The notes under the pieces are model-generated. The model saw only the letters and a program-made list of their open reading frames with translations, did no database searches and had not been told where the DNA came from. A stretch of DNA of 64,000 bases from Ecdyonurus torrentis (Eukaryota; Arthropoda; Insecta; Ephemeroptera; Heptageniidae): NCBI GenBank assembly GCA_949318235.1, contig OX439129.1:30627243-30691242 (forward strand). The letters are read 5' to 3'. The translations under genes were made by a program, and so were the position numbers. Shown here piece after piece: positions 30,439-58,882 of the stretch. The stretch's first letter is position 1; the number at the start of each line of letters is the position of its first letter.

Positions 30439-30883
30439 CATATAATCAACGTAGTGGCACAAATTTTTATTTTTTAACTTTCAAATATACAATTTTTTTT
30501 TCTCTTTTTGTCATTTCTTTTTTAGAAATATAGTTAAAAAGAAGATTTTTTTATATTATTTTATTAAAAATTCTACGACTGAAATAAAAAAAAATAAAAA
30601 AAAAGAGAGAAAGAAAGAAAAAACGGATTAAAGAGAAAATAAAGTTAATACTGACATGCAAAATTAATGTAATTAAGTCGATTTCCATTATTTATATAGT
30701 ATGTTTAATTGTCATTGAATATACGTCTCTTTAATCTATCTTATTTCTGTTTAATTAAAAACCATGTTATACGATGTGTATATACAGTTTTGTTTTGACG
30801 TGACGTAATATATTTATACTTTAAAATGTGATTATCCTGAAATTTGGAAAGTGAGATTAATAGTATCATTAATCAAACTTAAA

Positions 30884-31017
<134 letters not shown>

Positions 31018-31221
31018 ATTATGTAAATAAAAATTAAAACATTTTGTATGATATGATATAATAACGATTAACTATACAGTAAAACACACAATTTTGGAAT
31101 TTGTTTACAAATTTATCTCAATAATTAGCAGTTATTATTGACTTTTTACTTTAATATTAAAAAAAAAAGTTATTTATAATTATAATCAAGTTACTTCCTT
31201 ATTGAAACAAATTATCCACAT

Positions 31222-31256
<35 letters not shown>

Positions 31257-32985
31257 CCTAATATAATATATTATAATACGAAGATGCCTCTAAGCGGATG
31301 TTAAAAAGATTTTCTAAGTTCAATCTCCAAAACGTCACTTCCAGCTTACGTTAGTAAAATTTTGCTCTGGATATTCAATGCATGATGGTATGGTGCCTAT
31401 GGTGTATGTTTAGTCTTCAGTACTATATGTATATTATGTGGGTGCTATACTGCTTGGAGGCTATAGTCAATAATCCAGAAGCAAGCAATGTTAAGTATAA
31501 GACTCTTCATCGCTCCAGTAGAATATTATATATCATGAAGCAAGTAAACAAAAACAGTTCAGTATACATAACAAAAATAAACAATAACAATGTTAAAAAT
31601 GAAGTTCATGTTGTTGAAATATTCAAAATTTTGAAGAGAAAATACTACTTAATAAGATATATTATGAGAAAAATGTATAGTCTCTTTTTTACTGAATAAA
31701 AAAAAATATTAGAATTATAATTTGTGTGTTTATTATAATTTCTAAAGTTCGTTCTATAAACTACACACAACTCTTGAGCCAACTTCGAAAATTTTACTTT
31801 GTTAAGAACATCTGATCATGACGTCATTACCTGTTTACTACGTTTATATGTATGGTGGATCATTTTTATTTCTTCGTTTAGAACTTTAGACCTGGTAAGA
31901 ATGAAAGAAACTTAACAAAAAAAAGTTCCACGCTCAATATGCGACTCACTTTTATCGGGTCATAAAACAAGATCAACCTATGAATGTTTCTTATTTTTTT
32001 GGGCAGCCAATCATTGTTAATGAGCCTCACTATACTTTACAGATCAAACTTAAGATTTTCAGTATTTTATTGTTATGTCAATTATATGTGACAAAATATT
32101 CACATATCTAAATTTTATATTATCGTTATTAGAACTATTACAACATATTATCTTATTATAATATATTATAATAATTATTATTATTATAAAAACATATGAA
32201 ACATTATCAGAATTATTATTTTTATTCCACCCTTTTGAATTTTATTTATCTTGCGTTAACTAAACTGAATAAATCGTATAAAACGGTATAAAAATCCAAA
32301 CATTGTAAAACGTAGATAAGTAATAACAATACTATAGAAACGTCATTCATTGTTACAAAATATACAACCATTTATAGACGTAAAAAAATATTTATATGCT
32401 GCATTATGGTTGTAATCAATCAAAAAAAAATTTGCAATAACGCGTAGAATAATATTGACTAACACGTCTGAACGTCACAATAACAAGAAAAAAATATGTT
32501 TATTATTAATGTATAATAATATAGACTTTGGAATCCATGAAACGACGACAGATCAAATAAAACTTTTTTTTATCAAATATTATTTGTAATAGATATAAAA
32601 CACATGAATGTCTATTTGTTTATATGTAGACCATTTCTCTTCTTCTAGGTTCTGAATTTCTTGTCTTAAAGTCTGTAATTCAATTTTCTTCTAATTTTAC
32701 AATATATATAATTTAAAATAAAATCATGATGACAGGTCATAACTTATTGCACTTTATAAAAAAACAAGGGTTTATAAATGCATTATAGCTTAGTGGAATG
32801 CAGCATCCATAAATTGTAATAGTAAATTTAATTACAGTTTGAGCAATAAAAACATAATTTTATAGAAAGGATAATTGCAATTCTAATTAGTTTTATAATA
32901 GTGAACTGTATAGGATAGTTAATATTATTTTATTTTTATTAGCAGAATTTCATGATTTTTTTTTTTAAATAAACATTAAATGCGT

Positions 32986-36705
<3,720 letters not shown>

Positions 36706-37040
36706 AGCCATAGACCACATAAAACAACATGAGCTTTTTAATGAATAAACACGAAATGGGATCTTCAAAACTGATGACAATTTTTACCAAAATGTTAAAG
36801 TAGCCTCACTAGAGAGCGTGAAAATACTGTAAAGTATGCAATGTGAGTAACTATTCATGTTTATGACGTCAGAAACATGCAAAAATTAGTATGAAAATGT
36901 TGTGCAGGTAGCATAAATTGAATTTTCTGATCACTGGTACGGGGCTACTGTTGGGTTTTGAGACAAATTAAAGTTATTTATGTAAGTCCCATCAAGTGTT
37001 TTGTGATATAAATGTTTATGTTTTTATCTGGTCTATTCCT
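36706..37040 (-). mobile_element. Foldback / MITE-like element, copy B (335 bp)
   Basis: Reverse-orientation copy of the element at 3974-4310: it starts AGCCATAGACC and ends GGTCTATTCCT, with the TGACGTCA centre at 36864-36871. It is flanked by TTAA on both sides (36702-36705 and 37041-37044). Long stretches match copy A after reverse complementing, for example ATGAATAAACACGAAATGGG and TTTTGTGATATAAATG. The two copies have diverged at scattered positions, so they are separate insertions rather than a recent duplication. Confidence 0.85.
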
Positions 37041-39335
37041 TTAATATTATATATACATTTAATTAACTTAATTATATATGTGTACATATAACGTTGACAA
37101 ATAGTTTCTTTGAAGTTATAAACCATGTTAATTTTTTACGGAGTGTCGTATAGTATATATTTATTAAAATTATATTATAGCTTACTGTCTACTTTAGAAG
37201 TTAATATACGTAGTTATTTGTGAATATATAAATTACGTAGCAGAGATTGAAGAAAACTTATAAAAAATATTTATCTTATATTTAGTATTCATTAAGTTAA
37301 TTGGCCTTATTTTTTCTTTATCCTCATAAGTTGATCTTGATATTCACTTTAAATGCGTAATACATAAAATAATATGTAAACTTAGCAAAACATTTATTGA
37401 AATTACATAATACATGATTATATAATAATATTTCATATCTACTAACTTAAAATTACTAAATGAAATTATTTACAATATTCTGTTGAAAAAAAAAAATAAT
37501 AATAATATTATTTTAGGAAAATTCTGATCCTCTTTTATTATTTTTTTTATCAAGGAAATGTTATCAGAAATATAAAATTATATTTTAAATTAGATGTGAT
37601 GCCATTTTATATACCTATTTTTTTCCCCCTTTGAATTTTTTCATTACTTACGTTACAAATTTACAGATCATATTACTTTATTTATTCATTCACAAAGCAA
37701 AGAAATGAAACCAATTTTCTTTCTATATAATTTCCTATTTATATATAATTTTTTTTTTTACTTAGTATCTACCCACTTTCTATACAACTGTGGAACATTT
37801 TCATATCATTGTATATAAAATTAATATAGAAAAATGAAAGAACAATATATTTGAAATAAAAGAGATTTCAAAATCGTTCTTTATAGTGTTGCTGTATAAT
37901 TCGTACATGTATATCTTTTTTTACTATGAACGCTCTGTTAGACCTTAGAGTGCATTACGTATGCATGACCCTATAGAGTTGAATGTGTCTAATGGGCAAG
38001 AACAGAAAGAAGCCATTTACCACGGTTGAACAGTAGAAAATGCGCTTTTAAACCACTATAATAAAAAAGAAAGAGATCAAAAAAATAAATTTTATATAAA
38101 TCTTGCATTTAAAATAACTTTTTATTTCCCCTTTCAATTTTAACTTAAAAATTGATTACTAATCAATCATTTAATATAATAATTAATTAATGAGTTTTAA
38201 TACAAAATAAAAAGGGGAACATGTATAATGATGAATATGTCCCTTGATATATTTTATCTTTATTTAATGATCAATTAAATCTAAATATCAACATTTTTTT
38301 TTAAATATAGGACATAAAAAATGTTATGTATTTTTAATATAATATTTATATAAAAAGAATTTTTCTAGTCAAATAATGACATCAAAAACAGAGTAAGAAA
38401 ACTGATTTATATTTTGTTTTGTATCCCTTTTCTTTCTTGTAAAAGATGTTGATAAATGATGATTGTGTGGACTAGCGAGAAAAAGAGACATATATATATA
38501 AAATAAACACATCTCTCTCTCCATCTTGTGGTCACAATCTGAGCTAACAAACGCAATTTTAGTGTTAAAGTAAAGAACATTGTGTTATATAATACTATAT
38601 AAAATGTCATGGAAAATAATTGTGATACCACAACCTTAAGGGTAAATATAAACAAAAGTTTGTATTTGACATGTATAAAGTAAATGAAAAGTGTTGTTGA
38701 TTGGATATAGTGGTCACTATATAAATAGCAAATCTAATTTATATATAAGGGTATATCTTTTTCTCTTACTACTCTCTTTGTGTTTTGTTTTTTTATTTAT
38801 TTTTATACATATAATAATACTATATAATACACTCTCTAATAACATGCAAATGAATGAGATTTCACAACCACAAACAAATTTTTTTTTTCTTGACTGTTTT
38901 TTTTTTTATAACGTCACTAAAATATAGAGTAGATTTGCATAATAAACATACAAAAAATAAATTTTATAATACAGTATGATTTTACAAAATGTTTTGTATG
39001 TTTCATTGTCAGGTTTATTAAAGGATTATAATATACAGAGAGTAATTTTATATTTTATTATTTATTTATTTACATATTAATTTAAATATATATTGAAATA
39101 TATTGTTTTCATAACAGAAAAATACATATACATATAAATAAAAAAAATCATGGTTTTGAAAAAAAAAATAATTAAAAAAAAATCATATATATATATTTTG
39201 TCAAATTAAAATTAATGGTAGATATTTAAAAATTACTGAAAGGTAAATAATAATTAGCCAAAAAGTTTTTCTTACCAAACATAATACATTGATTATTAAT
39301 ATACCCGGTTGGTTATGTCACTGAGGATGATAAAT

Positions 39336-39370
<35 letters not shown>

Positions 39371-39666
39371 GATCAACTTTTATGTAATACACATTCTGTA
39401 TGCGTAACGAGTGTACTAAAAATGGTTTGCTAAAAGAGTTTTTATTTTTTCACCCTCTATTTCAAAACACATAACCATTAAATTTACTGTAAAAGTCATT
39501 GTTGACCATAAAAAAGTTGAGAAAAAATCGATGCCTTAGAGACACATTGCTGTAAAGCTTTTTTTTATATATATATTTGTGCCTTTGCTCTGTGATAGGA
39601 GATACATTTTCAAGTCAGGTAGGCTCTAAGCCTTGGCCAGAACAGATACAATTCTTCTTCTTCTTC

Positions 39667-39699
<33 letters not shown>

Positions 39700-40965
39700 G
39701 ACAACTTTTTTAGTTTTCTATTTTTTCCTTGATGTTTTTTTTTTCTTGTAAAACCTTTAAGTTTTTTTTTTCTAAAAGAGGGTAAAATGTAAAGCAACGT
39801 TTGGACAGAAAAAAAAAAGGGAAGAAGTAAAATAGTACCAGTTAGAAAAAAAAATCTAAAATAAAAACAAAAAAAGTCTTTTTCCGTCAAAATATTTAAT
39901 TTAATTAAAAACATTATTAAATATATAAAAATGTATTGTGTAATTAGAATTATTTAGTTTTTTTTAGTGTAGGTTATAGTTGTTTAAATTTTAAAGTACA
40001 ATTAGTATATACTTACTATACATTTTGAGAAAAATAGTTAAAAATTCACGGTAATGATATATTCAAAACATGTTAAAAATAAATACCCATGAGGTACACA
40101 AAAAAATATTAATGATATAAAAGTTTAAGAAAAAGACAAGTTTTTTTAATAGACCTAACAAAAACAACCACCTGTCATGTTGATTGTTACCATTTTTCTT
40201 TTTCTTATTTTTTTCCTTAAGGAAAGGTTAAAAGTCATATAATATATATATAGTTTAAGTTTAGTTACATCACACACCATCATGAAGAGTCTAAATCGCA
40301 TTGAGATACTTAGCACGATTCAAAAACCTTTATCGTTAGCTGTCACTTCAGTTAATTCTCAATATTTTCTGCAGACACGCTTGTCACTTTTTCTTTCATT
40401 AACAATGACTTTTTTCGTCACTTTTCATCATCTTAACACATCTTGTCAAGCATTTTTTTTCCCTTCTCGTAAACTTTTACAAGGTAAAATTATGTTTAAA
40501 AAAGTCTTTCACGTGCTTTTCTTTAGAACACTTATTTTCTTCTACTTATTCTTGTTCCCAGTTCAGTATAAAAGCAGCACATCAACGTAAAAAAAATAAT
40601 AATAATAAAATGAAATTTTGTATTCTGCTGTAATAAAAAACTAAGCATTATTCTATATTTTTCTATTGTTGCATTTTACATTCTACGAGAGTAAAAATTA
40701 ATCATTATATTTTACGATAAGCAAGTTTTAATTTCATGTATATGAAAACGTATGGTATGGTGTATTAAAAAAACTTAAAACTTACATTATTAAAAAATTA
40801 TTTCTATGCTTAAAGTTACTTTTTTTTTTCTTCTTCTCCTTCTTCTTCTTCTGATAACTTCAAAAAATAATATATATTTATAAATATAGTAAGGAAATGA
40901 AAACTTTTGTGTTTTTAACTTTTTAAAAAGTAAAGTAATAATATAAAAAGTTTGAAACTTATATG

Positions 40966-40966
<1 letters not shown>

Positions 40967-41030
<64 letters not shown>
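40967..41030. repeat. (AT)n microsatellite, about 64 bp
   Basis: Pure AT dinucleotides. Confidence 0.96.
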
Positions 41031-41033
<3 letters not shown>

Positions 41034-41992
41034 GCCTTTGTTATTTTTTATTATAAACTTTCTGGTTTTTAACATTATTTTAATAATAACTTTTATATAA
41101 AAACGCAGGAAATGATAAAACAATAGGAAATTTTTAATAATAAAATAATTTTCAATACATTTTATTAATTTAAAAAAATGGCATTGTTATTTTACGAAAA
41201 TTAATTTTATGGAGTATTCTTTTCAGATATGTTTTGTTAAAAATATAATTATATATATTATATATAAATAGATATAGAAATATTAAAAACAATTTTTATA
41301 AAATTGATTTCTTATAAAATGAAATATAAAATTCAGTTGAGACGGTCAATAAGATAATATTGCATTGTTTCGCTGAAAAAAACAACACTTACAACAGTAT
41401 AAAGTGCCTCCTGTAGACCACAACCACGTAAGTTATCAAACTATATCTGGCAGATTGTGGAATTTTTCAAAATTTATATATACATATTTTAGAAGCTTGT
41501 AATATTTGTGTTTTTGAAATAAAAATAGCTTTAAAAAAATAACTTCATCATGTGATTTACATGGAGTCACATATTTGAATAATTGGATTGGTCACACATG
41601 TATTGTGTAGAACAAAGCATCATACCTCAGTTAGTCTGTATACAAAGAAAGAAGTGAGGAAAGGGTTATGAAGAGAAGACAAAGTCTAGAGACTCTAGAG
41701 ACTAACTTGAAACCTCTTCTCTCTCCCTCTTTTTTTTTTCTCTCTCTCCTGCCTTTCTTGTCTCAAACTAATATATAGAGAATCATAAAAGAAGAGTTTC
41801 TTTTCTTTCTCTTTAATAATAATACTGTTAGACTCACAGTAAATTTAAAAATATTAAACTATTCTATATTATGTTGAAAATTTAATATTATTACAAGTCA
41901 TAAATAATATTTTACTGCAAAAAAAAAAAAAAAAAAAAAATGCGTGAGAAGATGTTATAATACAACATTTTTATTTTCTATTGAAAACGTTA

Positions 41993-42105
<113 letters not shown>

Positions 42106-42210
42106 AAACTTTATAGAAAATAATATAATTTTATTTTGTTGTGTAAAACACTAAAAGTAATAATAATTTAATGAACACGCGTATTATGAGAACACCATTA
42201 CAGGCTTTTA

Positions 42211-42286
42211 GAGCCCCTTACATATTCTGCAACCAGTAGAGCATTTCTGTTCAACAAATTGCATACTCAAAACTTTTGCAGGCGCT
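42211..42286 (-). repeat. Dispersed short repeat, copy E (reverse)
   Basis: Read on the minus strand it shows GCGCCTG, then TATGCAA and finally AGGGGCT, the same order as copy D at 58883-58956. Identity by eye is modest. Confidence 0.35.
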
Positions 42287-42604
42287 AGGTTAATTCCGCT
42301 TACTTTACAGATTCATTATTATTAATTGACCTAATGAACTTGCCATCACTAAAATTGTTACTTAATTGAAAATATAATTATCTATCTTTCAAGAGATTTT
42401 AAATACATATATTTTAAATCGTAAGTATCCTAAGCTAAGATTAATTTTGATGTATTTATAATGATGAAATACAAGTTAGTCATTATTTATTATTATTATT
42501 TAAATTACATAATTATTATTATTGTTTTCAACGTAATCTAGAAACATAATTAGTGTTTATATTGTTGTTTTGTTCTTGACTGTACGACAAAGCTGACAAA
42601 GTTT

Positions 42605-42605
<1 letters not shown>

Positions 42606-42694
<89 letters not shown>
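42606..42694 (+). repeat. (CT)n microsatellite, about 89 bp
   Basis: Uninterrupted CT run; a (GA)n tract in the complementary sense follows 137 bp later. Confidence 0.97.
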
Positions 42695-42697
<3 letters not shown>

Positions 42698-42826
42698 GTT
42701 GTGTAACACAAAGTACAACTTTACTTCCCAACAAATCGAGAAGCTCCTTACAAAATACTGTACAGTTCAAGGAAACAATTCAATTAATGTCCCAAGAGTT
42801 TTCCTTGTTTACAATATTATTAATAG

Positions 42827-48341
<5,515 letters not shown>

Positions 48342-48427
<86 letters not shown>
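48342..48427 (+). repeat. (GA)n microsatellite, about 86 bp
   Basis: Uninterrupted GA run, 173 bp left of the longest (AT)n tract. Confidence 0.97.
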
Positions 48428-48431
<4 letters not shown>

Positions 48432-48595
48432 AAAGAAAAAAGTGCCTCAATTTCCTTAGCGTTTTATTAAACCATTTTAAAACGTCTTTATTTATTGACT
48501 TAATTTATTTGAATTTGCTTTCTCATTACGTAACTGGTAATGATCAATCAAGAAAGGAAAGAAAACGACTATTTCGTTCATTATTACATCAGGGG

Positions 48596-48752
<157 letters not shown>

Positions 48753-48926
48753 AAATTTAGATAGAGATTTAGTCAGCTCTTATTTTCTAATCCAACCCAC
48801 TCACACGTACACAGTATGTATGTATACAAAGTGTACTGTGGGGGGTTGACAAACGCGTTTGTTCTATCTTTTGGTTACTTGGGAAATGAGAGTAATAACC
48901 AACTCCTCTCTCTCTCTCTCTGTCTG

Positions 48927-48927
<1 letters not shown>

Positions 48928-48964
<37 letters not shown>
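48928..48964 (+). repeat. (CT)n microsatellite
   Basis: CT run preceded by a shorter CT run at 48905-48921, separated by a TGTCTGCC interruption. Confidence 0.94.
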
Positions 48965-48967
<3 letters not shown>

Positions 48968-49135
48968 ACACATACACTAACTCACTTTCTCTTAACACTA
49001 ACGATATAGAGAATAAAAGAGACATAACATTGCGACACTTTCAATTGCACAGATTCACAGCAGTAAAGCGTATATAATTAAAATTACGTTGTGTGTTGTC
49101 TGTCTCGCTTCTTTTGTTATATAGGTGCATGTCTT

Positions 49136-49191
<56 letters not shown>
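49136..49191. repeat. Compound (TG)n/(TA)n microsatellite
   Basis: TG units followed directly by TA units; a second tract with the same TG-to-TA order is at 49747-49844. Confidence 0.93.
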
Positions 49192-49193
<2 letters not shown>

Positions 49194-49746
49194 GATCCTA
49201 TCATCATGTAACCAAAATATTTTGGTATTTATTATCATTTATAACGTATATTCTATAAACTGTACTAATGAGACTAATGAACTTCTTTGTTACACATGAT
49301 AATGTATTTTGTTACTTTTATTTTGTACGTTGTTATTTAATTACAATTTAGATGCAAAAAAATATAATAATTATTATGTTATTGATAATTATAAATTATA
49401 AGTTTGCAAAATAAAGGAAAACAAATTTTTCTTTGCATACATTGTTATACATTTAAAGACAGTAAAAAAGCTTTTAGAAATAGCTTTAACAATGTTTTAA
49501 AATTTTACAATAATTAATGTCATGTTGCTTTCCAATCTATATAAAAATGTAAAATTTTAATTGACTTTCATCATTGTACATATATATAGCTTTTAATATT
49601 AATTTTTTTTTTTTTACATTTTCCAATATAATAAATTATTAAAAATCTTTTTTATACCTGTTATAAATTTATGAATAATTACTATAACTATAATATAAAA
49701 AGTTTTAGTGTTATCAAATGAAATTTAAATATAAAGTAAAAATGTA

Positions 49747-49848
<102 letters not shown>

Positions 49849-50371
49849 TATAACCTAATATTAAATTTAAAGAAAAAAGTTAATATGTAATACGTAATAA
49901 AAGTTTTCTTTTTTTTTATTCCATACAAAAATCTATACACAAGTAAAACTTTATTCGAATTTGATTTAAAGTTTTTTTTTTCTTTTTTGAAAAGGAGAGA
50001 AGAGGGAGAAAGAAAAAGTATTTGTCAAGTTTTGTCATTGGAAGTCAAATTTACTTGTAAAATTCTTTCAAATGTGATTTTTTTTTTCAACGTCTGCGTA
50101 AAAAAAAGTCTTCTTTTCAATAGATTTTAACATCGAGAAGATTATTTCCCCTTATTTCTTACTTATAGTAACATTTATGTTCACTTTCTCTATATATAAA
50201 AGAAAAATTAATATTAACATTAGTAATTAATTACTTGCAAGGTATCTACTTGAAAAAAATACCACTTATTTCTCTCTTTTATATAAAATAAAGTTTATAC
50301 ACGTTTTTTTCCCATGTTAGTCTTATTTTGCCTAACTGTATGTAACCTACTTCAATCTGTTATACTGATGC

Positions 50372-50373
<2 letters not shown>

Positions 50374-50440
<67 letters not shown>
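50374..50440 (+). repeat. (CT)n microsatellite, about 67 bp
   Basis: Uninterrupted CT run. Confidence 0.96.
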
Positions 50441-50442
<2 letters not shown>

Positions 50443-51179
50443 TTCATTTGCTATTAAATAATAAAAATATATATAGGTTAAATAAATGCAATACAAATTG
50501 CAATTTTTTTGTCTTTTTAGTGTAATATTTTATATTCACTAGTATAAATATAAAAGTTAAACGTGTCAATTGCAAGCTTTATTTCTATTTAATCAAAGTA
50601 ATTATTTACGTAAATTATTTTTCTTTGAAATTTATTTATTTTATGATGATGTTTAAATAAATCTTCAAAAGGATTTACTAAATAAATATTTAAATATATA
50701 AATAAAAAATATCAAAGGAGAATTTTTATTAACGTAAGGTTTTAAAATTAACTTAGATGTTATATTTTGAGTTTATATAAATAATACTAAATACTCAAGA
50801 TTGTACAAATTATGATATAATATACTAAAAACAAAGAAAAGAAAAAAAACTTATAGTATAGTATATTATGCAATATTTATATACATAAATATGTATATAT
50901 ACTGTATATAGTATTTTGAGAAAGAAGTTTGCACACAAAACAAATGCAACTACATCGGACAAAGATAAGTTTATATGCTGCATTGTTTGTAATGATGAGG
51001 TTGTTGGTGAGAAATAGAGAAGTAAGAATCTGTTTTATTTTTTTTCTACTTCATATACAACCACAGATTGAACAAACTAAAAAAAAAAAGAAAAAAAAAA
51101 AAGGAAGAAGTAACAAAAAAAGACACATATTCTCAACACAGGCACACCATTAAAAAAGTTTTTTCTTGTTCGAGTTTTT

Positions 51180-51307
<128 letters not shown>

Positions 51308-51763
51308 AATAGTTTTAATTGACAGGCAAGTTAAGTTTCAGTAGAATTTGGACTTAACTTTAGTACAAAAACACAATTTGTCAGAACACTGTTCATTGTT
51401 TTTAACCTTAAATGAAGCAAGCAAAATGAATGTAGTAAATAGTAATGAAGTTAACTTTATATTAGTCACGTACATAAATAATAATGATAATAACAAAAAC
51501 AAAAAAATAAACACACTAGATATACAAATTTATATCAATCATACGTATAACTAATTTTAAAGCTCTATACCAAACTTTATATATAAAAATATACTATATT
51601 AATTAAAAATATAACCTTTTTTTTGTCGATTTTAATGACATCATAGAATTAATATTTAATACAGTGAATAAGATAAAAAGAGAATGTTCTGTAATCTTTT
51701 GATGGGATTAAATATTCAGTGTGAAATCTTGACATTTTCACTGCCAAGCTTTCAAAGAAACCA

Positions 51764-55275
<3,512 letters not shown>

Positions 55276-55326
<51 letters not shown>
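55276..55326 (+). repeat. (CT)n microsatellite, about 51 bp
   Basis: Uninterrupted CT run. Confidence 0.96.
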
Positions 55327-55330
<4 letters not shown>

Positions 55331-55629
55331 GACTAGCCTACTATAGTTCTCCACTATAAGAAACCTATATATTCATAATCACCTTTCACCTCTTGCGCTG
55401 TTGCTATCTCTCATCATACTTCTTCTTTCTCTTTGCCAAAAACTCTACTTGCTGGTATACATGTTCGATCAATAACAAACTAGAAAGTTGGCAACATGGT
55501 TACAATTTTTTTTATAGTTTAAAAAAAATTGTTTAAATAAATATTATATATTTAAAACAAAAATATATATAAGAAAGCGAAAGGCTTATATGGATGATTT
55601 GTTTTGATGCAGTATAAAATTGAACACCA

Positions 55630-55815
55630 GGTTTGTATAACGTGGGTCGATTTTGGTTTAGCAAGCGGCGAACTCCCTATGATGCCACCGCCGCCTCTGC
55701 GGTCGTATTCTCGCTTATTCTAAGCACGTGGACCAAAAGATCAATATGGCAACACTGGAAGCTTGCAGCATCCACGGGGTCCAAACCTTCACACAAGATC
55801 TTACGCTCCTTTTTA
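55630..55815. other. Mixed-composition island of unknown nature
   Basis: About 185 bp with many CpG and GC-rich codon-like triplets (GCCACCGCCGCCTCTGCGG), in sharp contrast to its surroundings. On the plus strand an open frame runs 55633-55839 (68 codons); on the minus strand two overlapping frames exist. None shows a domain I recognise. Candidates are a first exon or promoter of an unseen gene, a coding relic, or a transposon fragment. Confidence 0.3.
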
Positions 55816-56308
55816 TTTGAAAAAAAAAAAAAAAAATGATGGTATCCCCTTTTATCTGTGATCGCTTTGCAATGTCATATATACTTACGTTTACCATTTT
55901 AGCTGAATCTATAGAAGACAGTTACTATAAAAATTCCCTTCATTCTATTTTTAAATTTATTTTGACCCTTAAAGAAAACTTAGGGACTAAAATATTAGAT
56001 ACTTTGAAATAAATTCACTAAAGGCTTATAAAAATCTTTTTTTTTTTTTTTTTTTTCTAAGCAACATATTTTTATCATAAATATATAATAGAATAAAAAA
56101 AAGGTATTTCGAAACACTTTTTTTAAAAGTTCACTTTGAAATAAATCAAATCGTAGTACATTAAAATTAATGTTACACCATCAATTTGCTGATGTAATAA
56201 TGTATAACTTCCCAATTTTTAAATGTATTGACGTTGCGTTACATTACAGATTTTGTGCTTTTAGCTAATATTGTCATGTCAAAAGTAGAATTGAATTATT
56301 ATATACGC

Positions 56309-56381
<73 letters not shown>
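56309..56381. repeat. (AT)n microsatellite, about 73 bp
   Basis: Pure AT dinucleotides between ACGCGT and ACGTACG. Confidence 0.96.
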
Positions 56382-56382
<1 letters not shown>

Positions 56383-56742
56383 CGTACGCATTCAGTTAAT
56401 ATAATTTTTTTAAACAAAATATTTTAAAATTCATGGAGCTAAATAACAGTATCTAAAAATCATAAATCATAAAAACAGATACAATGCTAATATGTACAAA
56501 AACTTTATATGGCATAATATAAATATCAATATCAATTATTTGCAGAGGAAACTATTATAAATTCTGAGAATAGAATTGAAAATTTAAAAACATTATTTTG
56601 TGAAAATAAAAACAGAAAAAAAAGGTAATTTGTAGATATACGTATATGTCATTATTTAAATTTTAAAAGCTTTAATTTTGTATCTCAATTATTTATTGAT
56701 TTTTATCGATAGCCAATTACAACACATAAAATTTTTACACCC

Positions 56743-56847
<105 letters not shown>

Positions 56848-57905
56848 CACACATATATTTCATCATGTATAATACTAATATATGTAAAATTTATTCATTA
56901 TGATGTGTAATAATGATAATAGAAATTCTAAAAATAAAATTTAAAATGTTAATAAAAATTATATAATGTGTATAAATTGTTTTGAATATAGATTTATTAT
57001 TTCATATTTTTGTAAAACTGAAATATTTTTATGTTACTCATAATATATAAATCTACTATAAAGATATTGGTGAAATATTATATATTTCACAATTTCAAAT
57101 ATCTATATTATGTTATGCAGTACGCGATTTTCAAATTATTTGCTATGTTACGTAAGTTGAATGAGGGAGAATTTTTTAGGTGGATTGTTGAGGCAAGAAA
57201 AGGCAATACGATAGAGAACTTGAATAGAATAAAGAGAAGGAATAAATAGAAGAAATAAAGGGTAGTATATATAGAAATACAAGGGAGATAACTTGGAGGG
57301 TTAAGAAAGAGAGGAAAAGCCGCGGGATGCGGAAAATTTAAGGAAACGCAGCAAAACAGAAAGTGCGTTGAAAAAGAAAATAAAACGTAGTGAAAAAAAA
57401 AAGAGAACTGAATAATAAGAATAAAAAGAAGAAGAAGAAGTTGTCAGCAAACGAGGGTAGAAATAAAAGCAATCAAAATCTAATACGAAATGCCTTTTCT
57501 CTTTAATGTCAGTTTAACATTATTACCACTCCAATGATTACTTAAAATGTTCCTCTATTAAAAATAAAACACATTTAAAATAAAAATGCAGTTTAAATGC
57601 ATTTTAGTTGGTTTGCAATACTTTTGTAACGTTTAATACATTTTATTTATAACATTTTTTTACCTTATTATTAATGAATATTGTTTCTTTACATTTCATA
57701 TTATTACGTTTATTTTCGAATGAGTAAGGCATTTTCTGTTTTTAAGAACTGTAAAATTGCAACAATATTATTGTAAAAAAAATAATGGTGTGACGTCAGA
57801 GGTAAAAATTATGATAGTAAGATACTATTTACGTTGAGGACCACAGAAATAAGACTTGGAGAACAGATTGTTTGTTGGTACAAGAAAATACACACACAGC
57901 TGAAG

Positions 57906-57944
<39 letters not shown>

Positions 57945-58882
57945 ACAACGGTGACGTGAGGCAATATCCCAAGCAACTAGACTTTGTGAAAAAAGTTTTT
58001 TCACTCACTCACTCTTTTTTTTTTTTTTTTTTTTTTACAAGGTAGCGTGCTACCTACTTAACCTAATTTGAACAACAGGCAACAATTTTTATACCAATAC
58101 AAAATATACCAAGTTTAAATATATATAACGAGGAAAAAGAGAGAACATGTCACGGTATATAAATTATTTAAAAAATAAAAAAGTGTATAGAGTATCTTAT
58201 AAATGTACTGTACGTGTTTATATAATACATATATATATATAAAATATACTGAATATTTTCTGTTTTAGAAATTTTTAATTTTATACGATCCATTTTTTGT
58301 CCCTAAAATATATCTGCATTAAAATTTTATACGAATACAAAGTATAATGTTATTAAATAAAAAGAACATCAGAAGAGGGAAAATTCTTTACTAATTTGTA
58401 CATTATCTATGAACATTTTTTTAAAATTTACCATTCCGGTTGTATAATTCATAGATTCATGAAAATATTTTGACTTTTCAAAACAACTGTTACAAAACCC
58501 CTTTAAACTCTTTACAATAACATTTTCTTATCCTATACAATCTGCATAGAAATTTCCAACTTTCGCTTTGTATGTGAGAGAAGTAGTGTTGGAAAATGAG
58601 AGAAACGTGCAATTTCTCTTGAAAAAAAAAAATCCAAAACACACCCAACTCTTTTGCTTTTATATACATACAAATATAATATACTCACTATTATAAGCTT
58701 TAAAGACAAAAATCATCTTTAAAACGTTAACTTGCATACAATATAACCCTATTCTCGAGCTGTACAGTACATTTAATATATATTATAACTTTTTATTATT
58801 ATAATAACAATAAAATTATAATATTCCCTGAGTAACTTTAAATAAATAAACTGAAGTTACTTTTTCAGAAAGTGTTTGATAG

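Noticed and set aside
31382..31699. 105-codon plus-strand open frame
   Set aside because: Composition is A+T-driven with no recognisable domain, no splice or start context support, and no composition change at its edges.
40282..40590. 102-codon plus-strand open frame
   Set aside because: Phe/Leu/Ser-rich, no domain or clear signal; length is within chance for pyrimidine-rich A+T-rich DNA.
55715..55897. 60-codon minus-strand frame over the CpG-bearing island
   Set aside because: As a gene: it runs through a poly(T)-derived Phe stretch and has no recognisable domain; the island itself is kept as a finding.
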